64,000 nucleotides of DNA from Gordonia hydrophobica NBRC 16057. Lineage in GTDB: Bacteria > Actinomycetota > Actinomycetes > Mycobacteriales > Mycobacteriaceae. Shown piece by piece: positions 17,592 to 26,430 of the stretch. The position numbers and the translations under genes were made by a program. A model generated the notes under the pieces. It saw only the letters and a list, made by a program, of their open reading frames with translations. It made no database searches and had not been told where the DNA came from. The DNA is taken from the NCBI RefSeq assembly GCF_001592365.1, contig NZ_BCWU01000003.1, forward strand, positions 340,683-404,682, in the 5' to 3' direction. Position 1 is the stretch's first letter; the number at the start of each line of letters is the position of its first letter.

Positions 17592-18453
17592 GACCCGCGA
17601 CACCGGCAACCCTCCGAAGAGGGGTACGCCTTCTGACGAGCTCGGTCGGCACCTGCGCCGGCCACTGGAGCGACTCCGCAGGCACACCGGCGCCAGCCTC
17701 GCCTTCGCCGGTCGGGTGATCCCCGGTCGCGACACCGACGATGCGATCGAGTTGAGCTACTTCGACGGCGACCTCGTCGGCCCGCTGCGCGGCATCCGTC
17801 TCGATTCCGGCCACGGACTCGGCGGCCGCGTCCTCACCAGCCGTCGCGCCACCGCCCTGCGCGACTACTTCGAGTCACCGCTGATCACCCACACCTACGA
17901 CGCGGTGATCCGCGCAGAGCAGCTGTATTCCATCGTCGCCGCGCCGATCATCGTGGGCCGCAAGCAGATCGGCGTCCTCTACGCGGCACGACGCAGCAGG
18001 CACGACCAGATCGACGCCGCCCTCGACGCCGCCGCCGACGAAGCCCGCGCCGTCGAACAGCAGTTGACGGTCTCGGAGGTCCTCGGCATGCGGACCGAGG
18101 ACGAGGAGATGGAGTTGGCCGCCTGGCGCAGTCGCGTCCAGGACTCGTACACCAAGCTGCGCGGTCTGGCCGATTCGGTCGACGACCCGTCCGTGCGGGC
18201 GCAGATGCTGGAGATCGCAGCCGAGTTGGCGGGTCAGGCGCCCGACGACCAGGTCGCCGTCCACCTCACCGGTCGCGAGCAGGACGTCCTCGACCTGCTC
18301 GGCGCGGGCCTCACCAATCCCGCGATCGCCGACCGACTGGGGATCGGACTGCACACGGTCAAGGGCCACGTGAAGTCCCTGCTGGTGAAACTCGATGCGT
18401 CATCCCGCTTCGAGGCGGTCGTGAACGCGCGTCGGGTGCGGTTGATCCCGTAG
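17581..18453 (+). CDS. GAF-domain LuxR-family transcription regulator
   Basis: A 290-residue regulator. Residues about 20-160 form a GAF sensory domain (SYFDGDLVGPLRGIRLDSGHGLGGRVL, then APIIVGRKQIGVLYAAR); residues about 225-285 are a LuxR/FixJ DNA-binding domain (LTGREQDVLDLLGAGLTNPAIADRLGIGLHTVKGHVKSLL). There is no receiver domain. This architecture is common for regulators of acyl-CoA or aromatic-acid ligase genes in actinobacteria, which fits the divergent synthetase. ATG at 17581 or GTG at 17590 could be the start. The GAF ligand is unknown. Confidence 0.85.
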   Translation: MIVVTRDTGNPPKRGTPSDELGRHLRRPLERLRRHTGASLAFAGRVIPGRDTDDAIELSYFDGDLVGPLRGIRLDSGHGLGGRVLTSRRATALRDYFESPLITHTYDAVIRAEQLYSIVAAPIIVGRKQIGVLYAARRSRHDQIDAALDAAADEARAVEQQLTVSEVLGMRTEDEEMELAAWRSRVQDSYTKLRGLADSVDDPSVRAQMLEIAAELAGQAPDDQVAVHLTGREQDVLDLLGAGLTNPAIADRLGIGLHTVKGHVKSLLVKLDASSRFEAVVNARRVRLIP

Positions 18454-18590
18454 CGTCCTGCGTCATTCGGTCGATCGACCTCCTGTCACGCCGCCCGACC
18501 GGGTTCCGACAGTCCCGGTAAGCGGTCTCCACCCACACACGCAGGCGCATTCCGCGGTCGGACCGCTGCCGCTCCCTGCGGGAGGAAGTG

Positions 18591-18995
18591 ATGATCATGC
18601 GCAAGCGCATCCGCACGACGACTCGCATCGCCGCAACCACCCTGGCCGCCATCGGCATCGCTGCCGGGACTGGAGCCGTCGGCGTCGGAACCGCCTCGGC
18701 CGACGGACTTCCCGGCGGACCGTATTGCAACGGCCCGGCCAAGATCCTGGCGGAGTCGAACTGGTCGCGAGTCGCCATCTGCCCGGTGCAGGGTCCGACC
18801 GGCTGGGCGTACAAGGGCGTCGCGAAGACCACCGGCGACAGCATCGCGTTGTGGGGCGCCACCTGGGACGAGAACGGGTACCACGCCTACAACAACGGCT
18901 ACACCTACCACGTGCACCCGGATCGCCTGTTGATCACCGCACCCAACGGAGCGGTGATCGCCAACGAACCGTGGATCAGCTACCAGCGACGCTGA
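18591..18995 (+). CDS. Small secreted protein of unknown function
   Basis: A 134-residue protein with an N-terminal signal peptide: basic n-region RKRIRTTTR, a hydrophobic core of Ala/Ile/Gly, and a likely signal-peptidase site after TASA near residue 38. The mature part of about 95 residues has two cysteines (YCNGPAK and AICPVQG), which could form a disulfide, and is rich in Trp, Tyr and Asn. GGAGG ends 5 bases before the ATG at 18591; the ATG at 18597 is also possible. I do not recognise the family. It is followed by a strong hairpin. Confidence 0.75.
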   Translation: MIMRKRIRTTTRIAATTLAAIGIAAGTGAVGVGTASADGLPGGPYCNGPAKILAESNWSRVAICPVQGPTGWAYKGVAKTTGDSIALWGATWDENGYHAYNNGYTYHVHPDRLLITAPNGAVIANEPWISYQRR

Positions 18996-19005
18996 CCGGC
19001 ACAGC

Positions 19006-19048
19006 GTTCGTTGGATCTGCGCCCGTGGAGGGCGCAGATCCAACGAAC
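19006..19048. terminator. Bidirectional terminator hairpin (copy 1 of a repeated stem)
   Basis: A perfect 19-bp stem, GTTCGTTGGATCTGCGCCC and its complement, closes a 5-base loop (GTGGA). It lies between the convergent secreted-protein gene and lysS, whose stop is at 19054. There is no long T run on either side. The outer 14 bases of the stem recur in the hairpin at 43956-44006. Confidence 0.8.
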
Positions 19049-19053
19049 ACATC

Positions 19054-20574
19054 TCAGTTCTGGATCGGCTTCACCAGCGGGAACAGCACCGTCTCGCGGA
19101 TGCCGAGACCGGTGATGGCCATCAGCAGGCGGTCGATGCCCATGCCGGTGCCCGCGGTCGGCGGCATGCCGTGCTCCATGGCGGCGAGGAACTCCTCGTC
19201 GAGGACCATGGCCTCGTCGTCGCCTGCCGCGGCCAGTCGCGCCTGATCCACGAAGCGCTCGCGCTGGATCACCGGGTCGACGAGCTCGGAGTAGCCGGTC
19301 GCGAGCTCGAAGCCGCGCACATACAGGTCCCACTTCTCGACCACGCCGGGAATGGTGCGGTGCGACCGCACCAGCGGCGAGGTCTCGACCGGGAAGTCGC
19401 GGACGAAGACCGGCTCGTCGAGCTTGCTGCCGACGAGGTGCTCCCACAGCTCTTCGACCAGCTTGCCGTGGCCGTACCCCTTGTCCTTGGGGATGTCGAG
19501 GCCGACGCGGGCGGCGATGGCCAGGAGTTCCTCGACGCTCGTCTCGACCGGTACGATCTCCTCGCCGAGCGCCTCGGACAGGGACGGGTACATCGACAGC
19601 GAGGTCCACTCACCGGAGAGGTCGTAGGTGCTGCCGTCGGGCATGGTCGGCGTCAGGGTGCCGACGGCGCCCAGCGAGACGGCCTGAACCAGTTCGCGGA
19701 TCAGGACGGCGGCGTCGTCGTAGGTGCCGTACGCCTGGTAGGTCTCGAGCATCGCGAACTCGGGCGAGTGCGTGGAGTCGGCGCCCTCGTTGCGGAAGTT
19801 GCGGTTCACCTCGAAGACGCGCTCGATGCCACCGACCACGCAGCGCTTCAGGAACAGTTCCGGCGCGATGCGCAGGTAGAGGTCCATGTCGAAGGCGTTG
19901 GAGTGGGTGACGAACGGGCGGGCCGCGGCGCCGCCGTGCAGCGTCTGCAGCATCGGCGTCTCGACTTCGAGGAAGTCGCGGTCGGTCATGAACTTGCGGA
20001 GCTGCGCCATCGCCTCGACGCGCGTGCGGGCGACGGCACGCGCCTCGGGCCGGACGATGAGGTCGACGTAGCGCTGGCGGACGCGTGACTCCTCATTCAT
20101 CTCCTTGTGCGCGACGGGCAGCGGTCGCAGCGACTTGGACGCCATCTCCCAGGCGTCGGCCATCACCGACAGTTCGCCGGTGCGCGAGCTGATCACCTCT
20201 CCGTGGACGAAGACGATGTCGCCGAGGTCGGTGTCGGCCTTCCACCGGGCGAGGGACTCCTCGCCGACCCCGTTGAAGCTGACCATCGCCTGCAGCTGAG
20301 TGCCGTCGCCCTCCTGCAGGGTGGCGAAGCAGAGCTTGCCCTTGTTGCGGAGGAAGATGATGCGGCCTGCAACGCCGACCTGAACTCCGGTCTCGGTGCC
20401 CGCCTCGAGGTCCGGGTACTCCTCACGGATCTGTTTGAGGCTGTGGGTCCGTTCCACTGCGACCGGATACGCCTGACGCCCCTCATCGAGGATCCGCGTC
20501 CGCTTCTCCTGGCGCACCCGAACCTGCTCGGGGGTCTGATCTGCAGTCTGGTCGCCTGATACCTGGTCACTCAC
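19054..20574 (-). CDS. lysS: Lysyl-tRNA synthetase, class II
   Basis: Cytoplasmic lysyl-tRNA synthetase of 506 residues. An N-terminal OB-fold anticodon-binding domain (about 65-175, [22 protein letters not shown]) precedes the class II catalytic core: motif 1 region [11 protein letters not shown], motif 2 [17 protein letters not shown] and motif 3 [13 protein letters not shown] near the C-terminus. The GTG at 20574 begins MSDQVSGDQ; about 18 acidic and Gln-rich residues precede the conserved part. In M. tuberculosis lysS lies just beside the coaX-panDC block; here about 4 kb of other genes separates them. Confidence 0.96.
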   Translation of the reverse strand: MSDQVSGDQTADQTPEQVRVRQEKRTRILDEGRQAYPVAVERTHSLKQIREEYPDLEAGTETGVQVGVAGRIIFLRNKGKLCFATLQEGDGTQLQAMVSFNGVGEESLARWKADTDLGDIVFVHGEVISSRTGELSVMADAWEMASKSLRPLPVAHKEMNEESRVRQRYVDLIVRPEARAVARTRVEAMAQLRKFMTDRDFLEVETPMLQTLHGGAAARPFVTHSNAFDMDLYLRIAPELFLKRCVVGGIERVFEVNRNFRNEGADSTHSPEFAMLETYQAYGTYDDAAVLIRELVQAVSLGAVGTLTPTMPDGSTYDLSGEWTSLSMYPSLSEALGEEIVPVETSVEELLAIAARVGLDIPKDKGYGHGKLVEELWEHLVGSKLDEPVFVRDFPVETSPLVRSHRTIPGVVEKWDLYVRGFELATGYSELVDPVIQRERFVDQARLAAAGDDEAMVLDEEFLAAMEHGMPPTAGTGMGIDRLLMAITGLGIRETVLFPLVKPIQN

Positions 20575-20630
20575 GCACCCCAGGTTATGCGGCCCACCTG
20601 CGTCAAGACCAATCGAGCTGGGGTGGTGTG

Positions 20631-21044
20631 TCAGTGCACACCGAACATGACGAGGAACTCGTCGCCGACGCTCCCGTTGATGTGCGCCGAGCGCAGTGCG
20701 GCGTGCCCGCCGACCACGAAACGTGCACCGGACACCCCGCGCGCCTGCAGATGCCAGGCCAGCATCTCGGCGTCGTAGCCGTCATCGGAGATCAACACCC
20801 AACGGGCGTCGATCGACGCCGACCGCAATCGGTTCGGCGAATCGGGGGCCAGGAGGTCGAGCGCTTCGGCGGCGTCGACGGCGATGGCACCGACGAGCGC
20901 GCCCTCCGCCGTGCGAGTCGGCAGGTCGCGGAGATCGACGGCGACGGCGCCGTCGGACAGCGCGGCACGGTACTGGCGGGCCTGCAGCGACAGCGGCGCG
21001 GCGGTGTACGAGGTGGTGACAGGGCGGGCGAAGGCGAGCGTCAT
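20631..21044 (-). CDS. Rhodanese-fold protein lacking the catalytic cysteine
   Basis: A 137-residue single-domain rhodanese-like protein. The N-terminal [22 protein letters not shown] matches the CH2A-like strand and loop, and the active-site loop reads [21 protein letters not shown]. Relatives have a Cys at the start of that loop; here it is Ser-Asp-Asp, so sulfur transfer is unlikely. The ATG at 21044 (MTLAFARP) is used; the frame runs on to 21137 but those residues are not conserved-looking. It may be a binding or regulatory relic. Confidence 0.7.
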   Translation of the reverse strand: MTLAFARPVTTSYTAAPLSLQARQYRAALSDGAVAVDLRDLPTRTAEGALVGAIAVDAAEALDLLAPDSPNRLRSASIDARWVLISDDGYDAEMLAWHLQARGVSGARFVVGGHAALRSAHINGSVGDEFLVMFGVH

Positions 21045-21226
21045 GGCGAGGGAGTCCTCTGGTGATCGAACGAGCGGGGGTTGGCGAAAGTGGCCGACCG
21101 CGGAAGGCGGCGTCAGCCTCGACAACACTCCTGACAACTCTTGATCACGAGAAAGAGTCTGCCACAGTCACGAACCGGTGACCAGGCTTTCCGCTCAGTC
21201 CGATTTTTATTGCCCACAGCCCTTAT

Positions 21227-21265
21227 GCCGTATTTCGTGACCCGATGCCGGTCACGAAATACGGC
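21227..21265. terminator. Hairpin downstream of the DUF559-type gene
   Basis: A perfect 16-bp stem, GCCGTATTTCGTGACC and its complement, encloses a 7-base loop (CGATGCC). It begins six bases past the stop of the leftward gene at 21271, followed on that strand by an A/T-rich stretch (about 21200-21212 contains TTTTTAT on the plus strand). It fits a terminator for that gene. Confidence 0.65.
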
Positions 21266-21270
21266 GCAAC

Positions 21271-22197
21271 TCATTCCAGGTCACATTCGGGCGAGCATTT
21301 CCTGACGCGGCCCGGCCAACCTCGGCGGTTCAGCGCCTTCCCGACCTTTCCTGCGGTCCGGCACGCCCGGTCGACGGTTTGTCCCCACCCGAGTCGGAGG
21401 CTTGCCTTGTCCGCGAAGGCGAACGCATCGAGGTCGCGCTCCAGATCCGCGTCGCGCGCAAGTGCGTCGTCGTGGTGGGCACGACCGTCCAGTTCTATGA
21501 TCAGCCCCCACTCCGGGTATTCGACGTCGCGAAAACCTCGACGTCCGACACCGGTCTTCGACTGCCGGACCGACCGCGGCAGCCCGTGTGCGCGCTCCAC
21601 ATCGTGCAGGTACCGGTGCTCGAGCACCGAGCAGGCTCCGTCGCGCACATCTTCGAGGACGCCTTCGACGAATGCCCGACGAGGCATCCGCCGCCGGGCG
21701 CGTACCGCGGCGAGCAGTCGGTCCGGTGTCGTCAGACGCGACTGCACTGCCCCGGACAAACAGGCGACAACGGCGAACTCCGACGACGCTGTGGCCGCGA
21801 CGTCGAGGACCGCGTGCTCAACTCGCACCCTCGGCGGATGGGTATGCATCACGACTCGCTCGTCCATGTGTCGGCTGTAGTGGATCACCATTCCCGGCTG
21901 TTTGGTAACCCGTCGATGCGCGTCGACAACGACGTGAATGGGCCCCGCGGACCGCTCACTGCGTACCGCCGACGACACGACCCGGATCGCCGATCCATGG
22001 CTCAACGCTGCGGGCCACGCATACAGAACCGCCGCCCATTCACGTTGACGCTGAGTGAGCGCGCCGGTATGACTCACGTACACCCCGGGAAACGCCGGCT
22101 TGGTATCCCCCGCAGTCCCCATCGCACAAGCGTGCGCGCCATCCGATCCCACTTCCAGCCGATCCGGCCGATTGTGGATAGATCCGCCGAATTCCAC
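21271..22197 (-). CDS. DUF559 / Vsr-like nuclease-fold protein
   Basis: A 308-residue protein of a family common in actinobacteria. The N-terminal third (about 35-70, FPGVYVSHTGALTQRQREWAAVLY) has the winged-helix look of AbiEi-like proteins, and the C-terminal part (about 230-285) has the PD-(D/E)xK-type core: EYPEWGLIIELDGRAHHDD followed by the RDADLERDLDAF helix. This resembles the very-short-patch-repair endonuclease fold. GTG at 22197 is the start, with AGGCGGA upstream. No cognate methylase or toxin gene is adjacent. Function is unknown; a DNA-processing role is inferred from the fold. Confidence 0.75.
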   Translation of the reverse strand: MEFGGSIHNRPDRLEVGSDGAHACAMGTAGDTKPAFPGVYVSHTGALTQRQREWAAVLYAWPAALSHGSAIRVVSSAVRSERSAGPIHVVVDAHRRVTKQPGMVIHYSRHMDERVVMHTHPPRVRVEHAVLDVAATASSEFAVVACLSGAVQSRLTTPDRLLAAVRARRRMPRRAFVEGVLEDVRDGACSVLEHRYLHDVERAHGLPRSVRQSKTGVGRRGFRDVEYPEWGLIIELDGRAHHDDALARDADLERDLDAFAFADKASLRLGWGQTVDRACRTAGKVGKALNRRGWPGRVRKCSPECDLE

Positions 22198-22274
22198 AAT
22201 TCCGCCTTTCCTGACTCAATGCCGGTGACGCGCTACAACGCAACAAATGAACGTCATCTGGCCCGGAGGTGAAC

Positions 22275-23975
22275 ATGCGGGGTGTGCCGCGCATTACAGT
22301 TGCTGCCATGTCGAATCCCCTCTCACGTCGTCAGTTCCTGCGCGCGAGCGCCGCCACGGCCGGAGTCGTCGCCGCGGGCAGCGTGTTCGCCGGCCACGTG
22401 CACGCGAATCCGGCCGCGACGGCGAACACGTCGGGAACCACGTTGGCGCGGGTGGCGACACCCGGACGGGCCCGCAAGGGCGGCTACCGACCGCTGGTCG
22501 CAGGCCGGGGCTGGCCGCTGTTCATCCGGCAGGAACTCGCGACGGCGAAGTCGGGACGCGAGACCAAGCGCACGGCGCTGGCGTCGTTCGTGCAGCTCAC
22601 GGACATGCACATCACCGACGTTCAGAGCCCGGCGCGCTTCGAGTACGTACACCCGATCCAGGGACCGGCGTTCCGGCCGCAGGAGGCGCTGGGCACGCAG
22701 GGCGCCGTCGCACTGATCAACCGCATCAACGACGTCGCCCGCGGGCCGTTCACCGGCCGCGCCTTCGACTGCGTGGTCTCGACCGGAGACAACACCGACA
22801 ATCACGAGTCCATCGAGCTCGACTGGTTCCAGCACCTCCTCTCCGGCGGGACCGTGACGCCGAACACCGGTGCCAAGAATCGCTTCGAGGGCCTGCAGGC
22901 ACTCGGCTCGTCGCTCTACTACCGGCCGGAACTGGACTCGTGGGACATCTACAAGGACCGCGGCTTCATTCAGATCCCCGGCCTGTTGCGCGCGGCCATC
23001 CGGTCCCACCGCAGCCCCGGCCTCAACACCCCCTGGTATGCGGTCTTCGGCAACCACGACGACCAGTTGCTCGGCACCGTTCCCAACAACATCGTGGACT
23101 GGCTGTACTACTCCGGCGTCAAGTACGACCTCCCCGACACCGACCCCACCGCCGTCGCGATCGGCCGCGCTCTGGGCAGCGACCCGACGGCGGTCGGCGC
23201 GCTGCTCGCGAAACTGCGCGTGACCGGCCCGGTGATCCCGGTGACCGCGGACGCACGTCGTCGTCCCGTGTCCCCGCGCGAGTTCGTTCGACGACACTTC
23301 GACCCGGGGATCACCGGCGCCGGCCCTGTCGGCCACGGCTTCAGCGACCCCGACGGCCCCACCTGGTATCGGTTCCGGATCGCCGACGGCGTGCTCGGCA
23401 TCGCGCTGAACACCACCAACAGCATGGGGATCGCCGACGGTTCCATCAGCCGGCGTCAACTGGATTGGATGACGCGGACCATCGCCGCCAACCGCGACCA
23501 ACACGTGATCGTGTTCAGCCACCACACCTCGTCGACGATGGGTGCCGCGTTGCCCAACCCGGAGACACCCGGCGAGCAACAGTACGACGGCGCCCACCTC
23601 GTCGCGCAACTGCACCGGCATCCGAACGTGATCGCGTGGGTCAACGGCCACACGCACAAGAACGAGATGATCGCGCATCGCGGCGTCACTGGCAAGCACA
23701 GCTTCTGGGAGATCAACACCGCCAGCCACATCGACTTTCCGCAGCTCGCCCGCATCTTGGAGGTGACCGACAACGGCGACGGCACCCTCAGCATCTTCAC
23801 TCCGCTGATCGAGGCCGACAGTCCCTACACCGCCGACCCGTCGGACCTCTCCCAGCTCGGCCTGGCGAGCCTGTACCGCGAGCTCTCGTACAACGACATC
23901 CACCAGAACGACGACCTGCTCGGCAAGCCGAGCGACCGCAACTGCGAGTTGCTGCTGGCGAATCCGCTGCACTGA
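22275..23975 (+). CDS. Tat-exported metallophosphoesterase (TIGR03767-like)
   Basis: A 566-residue secreted phosphoesterase. A twin-arginine signal is present (SRRQFLRASAATAG), with cleavage likely after HVHA. The metal-binding motifs of the calcineurin-like fold are in order: QLTDMHITD, STGDNTDN, FGNHDDQ, FSHHTS and NGHTHKN. ATG at 22275 is preferred because GGAGG lies 5 bases upstream; an ATG at 22308 would start just before the twin arginine and is also reasonable. The actinobacterial family of this length has no known substrate. It is divergent from the DUF559-type gene. Confidence 0.85.
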   Translation: MRGVPRITVAAMSNPLSRRQFLRASAATAGVVAAGSVFAGHVHANPAATANTSGTTLARVATPGRARKGGYRPLVAGRGWPLFIRQELATAKSGRETKRTALASFVQLTDMHITDVQSPARFEYVHPIQGPAFRPQEALGTQGAVALINRINDVARGPFTGRAFDCVVSTGDNTDNHESIELDWFQHLLSGGTVTPNTGAKNRFEGLQALGSSLYYRPELDSWDIYKDRGFIQIPGLLRAAIRSHRSPGLNTPWYAVFGNHDDQLLGTVPNNIVDWLYYSGVKYDLPDTDPTAVAIGRALGSDPTAVGALLAKLRVTGPVIPVTADARRRPVSPREFVRRHFDPGITGAGPVGHGFSDPDGPTWYRFRIADGVLGIALNTTNSMGIADGSISRRQLDWMTRTIAANRDQHVIVFSHHTSSTMGAALPNPETPGEQQYDGAHLVAQLHRHPNVIAWVNGHTHKNEMIAHRGVTGKHSFWEINTASHIDFPQLARILEVTDNGDGTLSIFTPLIEADSPYTADPSDLSQLGLASLYRELSYNDIHQNDDLLGKPSDRNCELLLANPLH

Positions 23976-24038
23976 GATCGCTCCGTCCGGAGCCATGCCG
24001 TACTTTCGGTCCGGCATGGGTCACCAGCGCGGTCGCTG

Positions 24039-24082
24039 TACAAACGCATGGGAAATAGTTCACCCGTATAGTCGCGTTTGTA
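24039..24082. promoter_or_regulatory. Inverted repeat in front of the TetR gene
   Basis: Arms TACAAACGC (24039-24047) and GCGTTTGTA (24074-24082) are perfectly complementary, 26 bases apart. Between them lies CGTATAGT, a possible -10 element. The pair sits 28 bases before the start of the TetR-family gene, a usual place for an autoregulatory operator, though the spacing is wide for a single dimer. Confidence 0.5.
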
Positions 24083-24109
24083 TACTCGTCCCCGGGAAGA
24101 GGTGACGAG

Positions 24110-24700
24110 ATGAGCGATCCACGGGCCGCCGACGGCGACTTGACCGCCAAGGCGAAGATCCGCAACGCGGCACTCGACATGTACGCCGCGCACGGCGAGG
24201 ACCGGGTGTCGATGCGCGCGGTCGCCGCCGCGGCCGGAGTGACGGTCGGCCTCGTCCAACACCACTTCAAGACCAAAGACGGGCTGCGACGCGCCGTCGA
24301 AGAGCTGGTCGTCGACTATCACCGCACCGCGATCGCGAGCGTCCCCACCGGCGGCAGCCCCGCCCAGGTCGCGTCGGCTCGCGACGCCGCGGTGCGCGCG
24401 ATGCTGACGGCCAATCCCGCCGTCATCGGCTATCTGCGGCGAGTCCTCCTGGACCCGAGCGTGGAGCAGACCCTCCTGAAGCAGCTCACCGAGCTGGCGC
24501 GCGACGAGGTCCGCAAGATGCGCGCGGCCGGGCTGGCGTCCACCCGACGCAGCGTCGCCGATCAGACCGTCGACATGATGGTTCGCAATCTGGGGCAGCT
24601 GTTTCTGCAACCGATGGTCGACGCGATGTGGGCGCAGCTGCGCAGCGAACCGGACGAGGCGGACGACGAGCCGAGGCCGTCTGCGGATACGCCGACCTGA
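24110..24700 (+). CDS. TetR-family transcription regulator
   Basis: A 196-residue TetR-type regulator. The helix-turn-helix is at about 36-58 (VSMRAVAAAAGVTVGLVQHHFKTK) and the ligand domain follows, ending in an acidic, proline-containing tail. GAGGTGACGAG precedes the ATG at 24110. Neighbours are the metallophosphoesterase upstream and, convergent by 8 bases, the MaoC-like gene. No target besides its own promoter can be proposed. Confidence 0.87.
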   Translation: MSDPRAADGDLTAKAKIRNAALDMYAAHGEDRVSMRAVAAAAGVTVGLVQHHFKTKDGLRRAVEELVVDYHRTAIASVPTGGSPAQVASARDAAVRAMLTANPAVIGYLRRVLLDPSVEQTLLKQLTELARDEVRKMRAAGLASTRRSVADQTVDMMVRNLGQLFLQPMVDAMWAQLRSEPDEADDEPRPSADTPT

Positions 24701-24708
24701 GGCCTCGC

Positions 24709-25182
24709 TCAGTCGGCGCGAAGGGGCGGCGCCGCGTGCACGTACGAGGCCATGTGGACGCTCATGACCGGCTTGCCGTCCACCGTCAGCTCGCCGTCCA
24801 CCTCGACGAGGGCGCGGTTGCGGTCGTCGAAGGCGACGTCGGTCACCGTCAGGCTGCCGGTGAGGGTGTCGCCGGGCCGGACCGGGCGCAGGAAGGCGAC
24901 GTCGCGCATCGACTTGCCCGCGATGACCGCCCAGTGGTCGTAGACGTCGAGCACCGACAGCCGCTGCAGAATCGCGAACGTCTGCACGCCGCTGGCGATC
25001 AGACCGCCGTACACACCGGCGTCGGCGACGTCCTCATCGACGTGAAATCCCTGCGGATCCCAGCGCTCGGCGAAGGCGACGAGCTCCTCTTTGGTCAGCG
25101 TGAACTCGCTGAGCCCGAACACCTGCCCGGGCTCGATGTCGCGACCGTAGACGATCGGCCTCTGCTGGATCTCGGTGCTCAC
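24709..25182 (-). CDS. MaoC-like hot-dog-fold hydratase
   Basis: A 157-residue hot-dog-fold protein. The hydratase-2 type signature is weak but readable: FHVDEDVADAGVYGGLIASGVQT, the usual catalytic Asp-x4-His motif being altered, with Asp or Glu around 48-53. The GTG at 25182 overlaps the coaX stop by four bases, so it is translated with coaX at the end of the panC-panD-coaX unit. Family members hydrate enoyl-CoA or act as thioesterase-like proteins; the substrate is unknown. Confidence 0.75.
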   Translation of the reverse strand: MSTEIQQRPIVYGRDIEPGQVFGLSEFTLTKEELVAFAERWDPQGFHVDEDVADAGVYGGLIASGVQTFAILQRLSVLDVYDHWAVIAGKSMRDVAFLRPVRPGDTLTGSLTVTDVAFDDRNRALVEVDGELTVDGKPVMSVHMASYVHAAPPLRAD

Positions 25183-25985
25183 TGCCGTCCCTTTCCGACG
25201 CGGCGGCTGCGCTCGTACACGCGGCGGAGGCCGTCGAGCGCCAGATACTTGTGGTGCACCGTGACGGTGCGACATTCGTCGACCATCAACGGGGCCAGAA
25301 AACCGGTCGCGACCACGGAGACGTCGTCGCCGCCGAATCCGGGGACGTCGGCGCGAATGCGGTCGACGAGGCCGTCGACCTGACCCGCGAAGCCGTAGAT
25401 GATCCCCGACTGCAGCGCTTCGACGGTGTTCTTCCCGATGACGCTGCGCGGCGGCATCAACTCCACTTTGCGGACCGTCACGGTGTGCTCGCTCAGCGCC
25501 TCGACCGCCAGGTTCACGCCGGGTGCGATCACGCCGCCGAGGAACTCCCCCTTCGCCGAGACCGCGTCGATGACGGTCGCCGTGCCGAACGCGACGACGA
25601 TGCACGGCCCATCCGGATAGTTCTCATGCGCGGCCAGACAGTGCGCGACGCGGTCGGTGCCGACTTCCTTCGGATTGTCGACGAGCAGCGGCACACCGGT
25701 CCGGACGCCGGGTTCCAGCAGCACGTGCGGTCCGGGACCGAAGTAGCGGGGCGCCATCTCGCGCATCTCTCGCAGCAGCGACGGCACCGTCGACAGGCCC
25801 GCGACGGCCGTCACCTGCTCGATGTCGGGACCCAGCAGTCCGCGCAGTTGCAGCGCGAACTCGTCGGCCGTCATGTGCGGCTGAGTGTGGATGCGCCAGT
25901 CACGCACCAGGCGTGCGTGATCGCCAGAGCCCGCGAACACTCCGACGTGAATGTTCGTATTGCCGACGGTGACGGTGAGGAGCAC
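25179..25985 (-). CDS. coaX: CoaX-like type III pantothenate kinase with altered active site
   Basis: ASKHA-fold protein of 268 residues aligned along its length with CoaX, which phosphorylates pantothenate, the first step to CoA. The family's phosphate motif DxGNT reads TVGNT here (Thr at residue 6), and the second acidic motif, usually VVDFGTAT, reads VVAFGTAT (Ala at 132). The third acid is kept in EVGTDR (Asp 111). The pantothenate-side block VSAKGEFLGGVIAPG and VGKNTVEALQSGIIYG are intact. It follows panD by 13 bases in an otherwise ordinary pantothenate operon. Two missing acids suggest reduced or lost kinase activity. Confidence 0.88.
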   Translation of the reverse strand: MLLTVTVGNTNIHVGVFAGSGDHARLVRDWRIHTQPHMTADEFALQLRGLLGPDIEQVTAVAGLSTVPSLLREMREMAPRYFGPGPHVLLEPGVRTGVPLLVDNPKEVGTDRVAHCLAAHENYPDGPCIVVAFGTATVIDAVSAKGEFLGGVIAPGVNLAVEALSEHTVTVRKVELMPPRSVIGKNTVEALQSGIIYGFAGQVDGLVDRIRADVPGFGGDDVSVVATGFLAPLMVDECRTVTVHHKYLALDGLRRVYERSRRVGKGRQ

Positions 25986-25998
25986 GTCGTGGCAGCGA

Positions 25999-26424
25999 TC
26001 AGACCGACGCGGTCGCCAGACCGCGGGGATCCTTGAGCCCGGAGCCCTCGGGGACGTCGGCGGGGTCGTCGCCGAGCGTCACCGGACGGTTGTCGGCGTC
26101 GACGAAGACGACGTGCGGCGAGTACTCGGCCAGCTCGGCCTCGTTCATGACGCCGTAGGCGATGATGATCACCAGGTCACCGGGGTGCACCAGATGCGCT
26201 GCCGCACCGTTGATGCCGATGACGCCGGTACCGCGCTCGCCGGCGATGGCGTAGGTCTCGAGCCGGTTGCCGTTGTTGATGTCGACGATGCAGACCTGCT
26301 CGCCCTCCATCAGGTCGGCGGCGTCGAGCAGGTCGGCGTCGATGGTCACCGATCCCACGTAGTGCAGATCGGCCTGCGTCACCGTCGCGCGATGAATCTT
26401 CGACTTCATCATGGTTCGGAACAT
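25999..26424 (-). CDS. panD: Aspartate 1-decarboxylase proenzyme
   Basis: PanD of 141 residues makes beta-alanine for pantothenate. It is a proenzyme: self-cleavage between Gly and Ser in [10 protein letters not shown] (Ser 25) yields the pyruvoyl cofactor. Other family blocks are [39 protein letters not shown] and the acidic C-terminal tail, typical of mycobacterial PanD. ATG at 26424 has GAGGAG about 9 bases upstream. It lies six bases behind panC. Confidence 0.96.
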   Translation of the reverse strand: MFRTMMKSKIHRATVTQADLHYVGSVTIDADLLDAADLMEGEQVCIVDINNGNRLETYAIAGERGTGVIGINGAAAHLVHPGDLVIIIAYGVMNEAELAEYSPHVVFVDADNRPVTLGDDPADVPEGSGLKDPRGLATASV

Positions 26425-26430
26425 TGTCGG

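Noticed and set aside
21271..22197. Toxin-antitoxin or abortive-infection module
   Set aside because: The protein has an AbiEi-like N-terminus, but no partner toxin gene is next to it and the C-terminal half is a nuclease-type fold. Such proteins are often single genes in actinobacteria.
23993..24019. Terminator after the metallophosphoesterase gene
   Set aside because: The 8-bp stem CCATGCCG with an 11-base loop is perfect but short, with no T run. It is mentioned only as part of the possible border motif.
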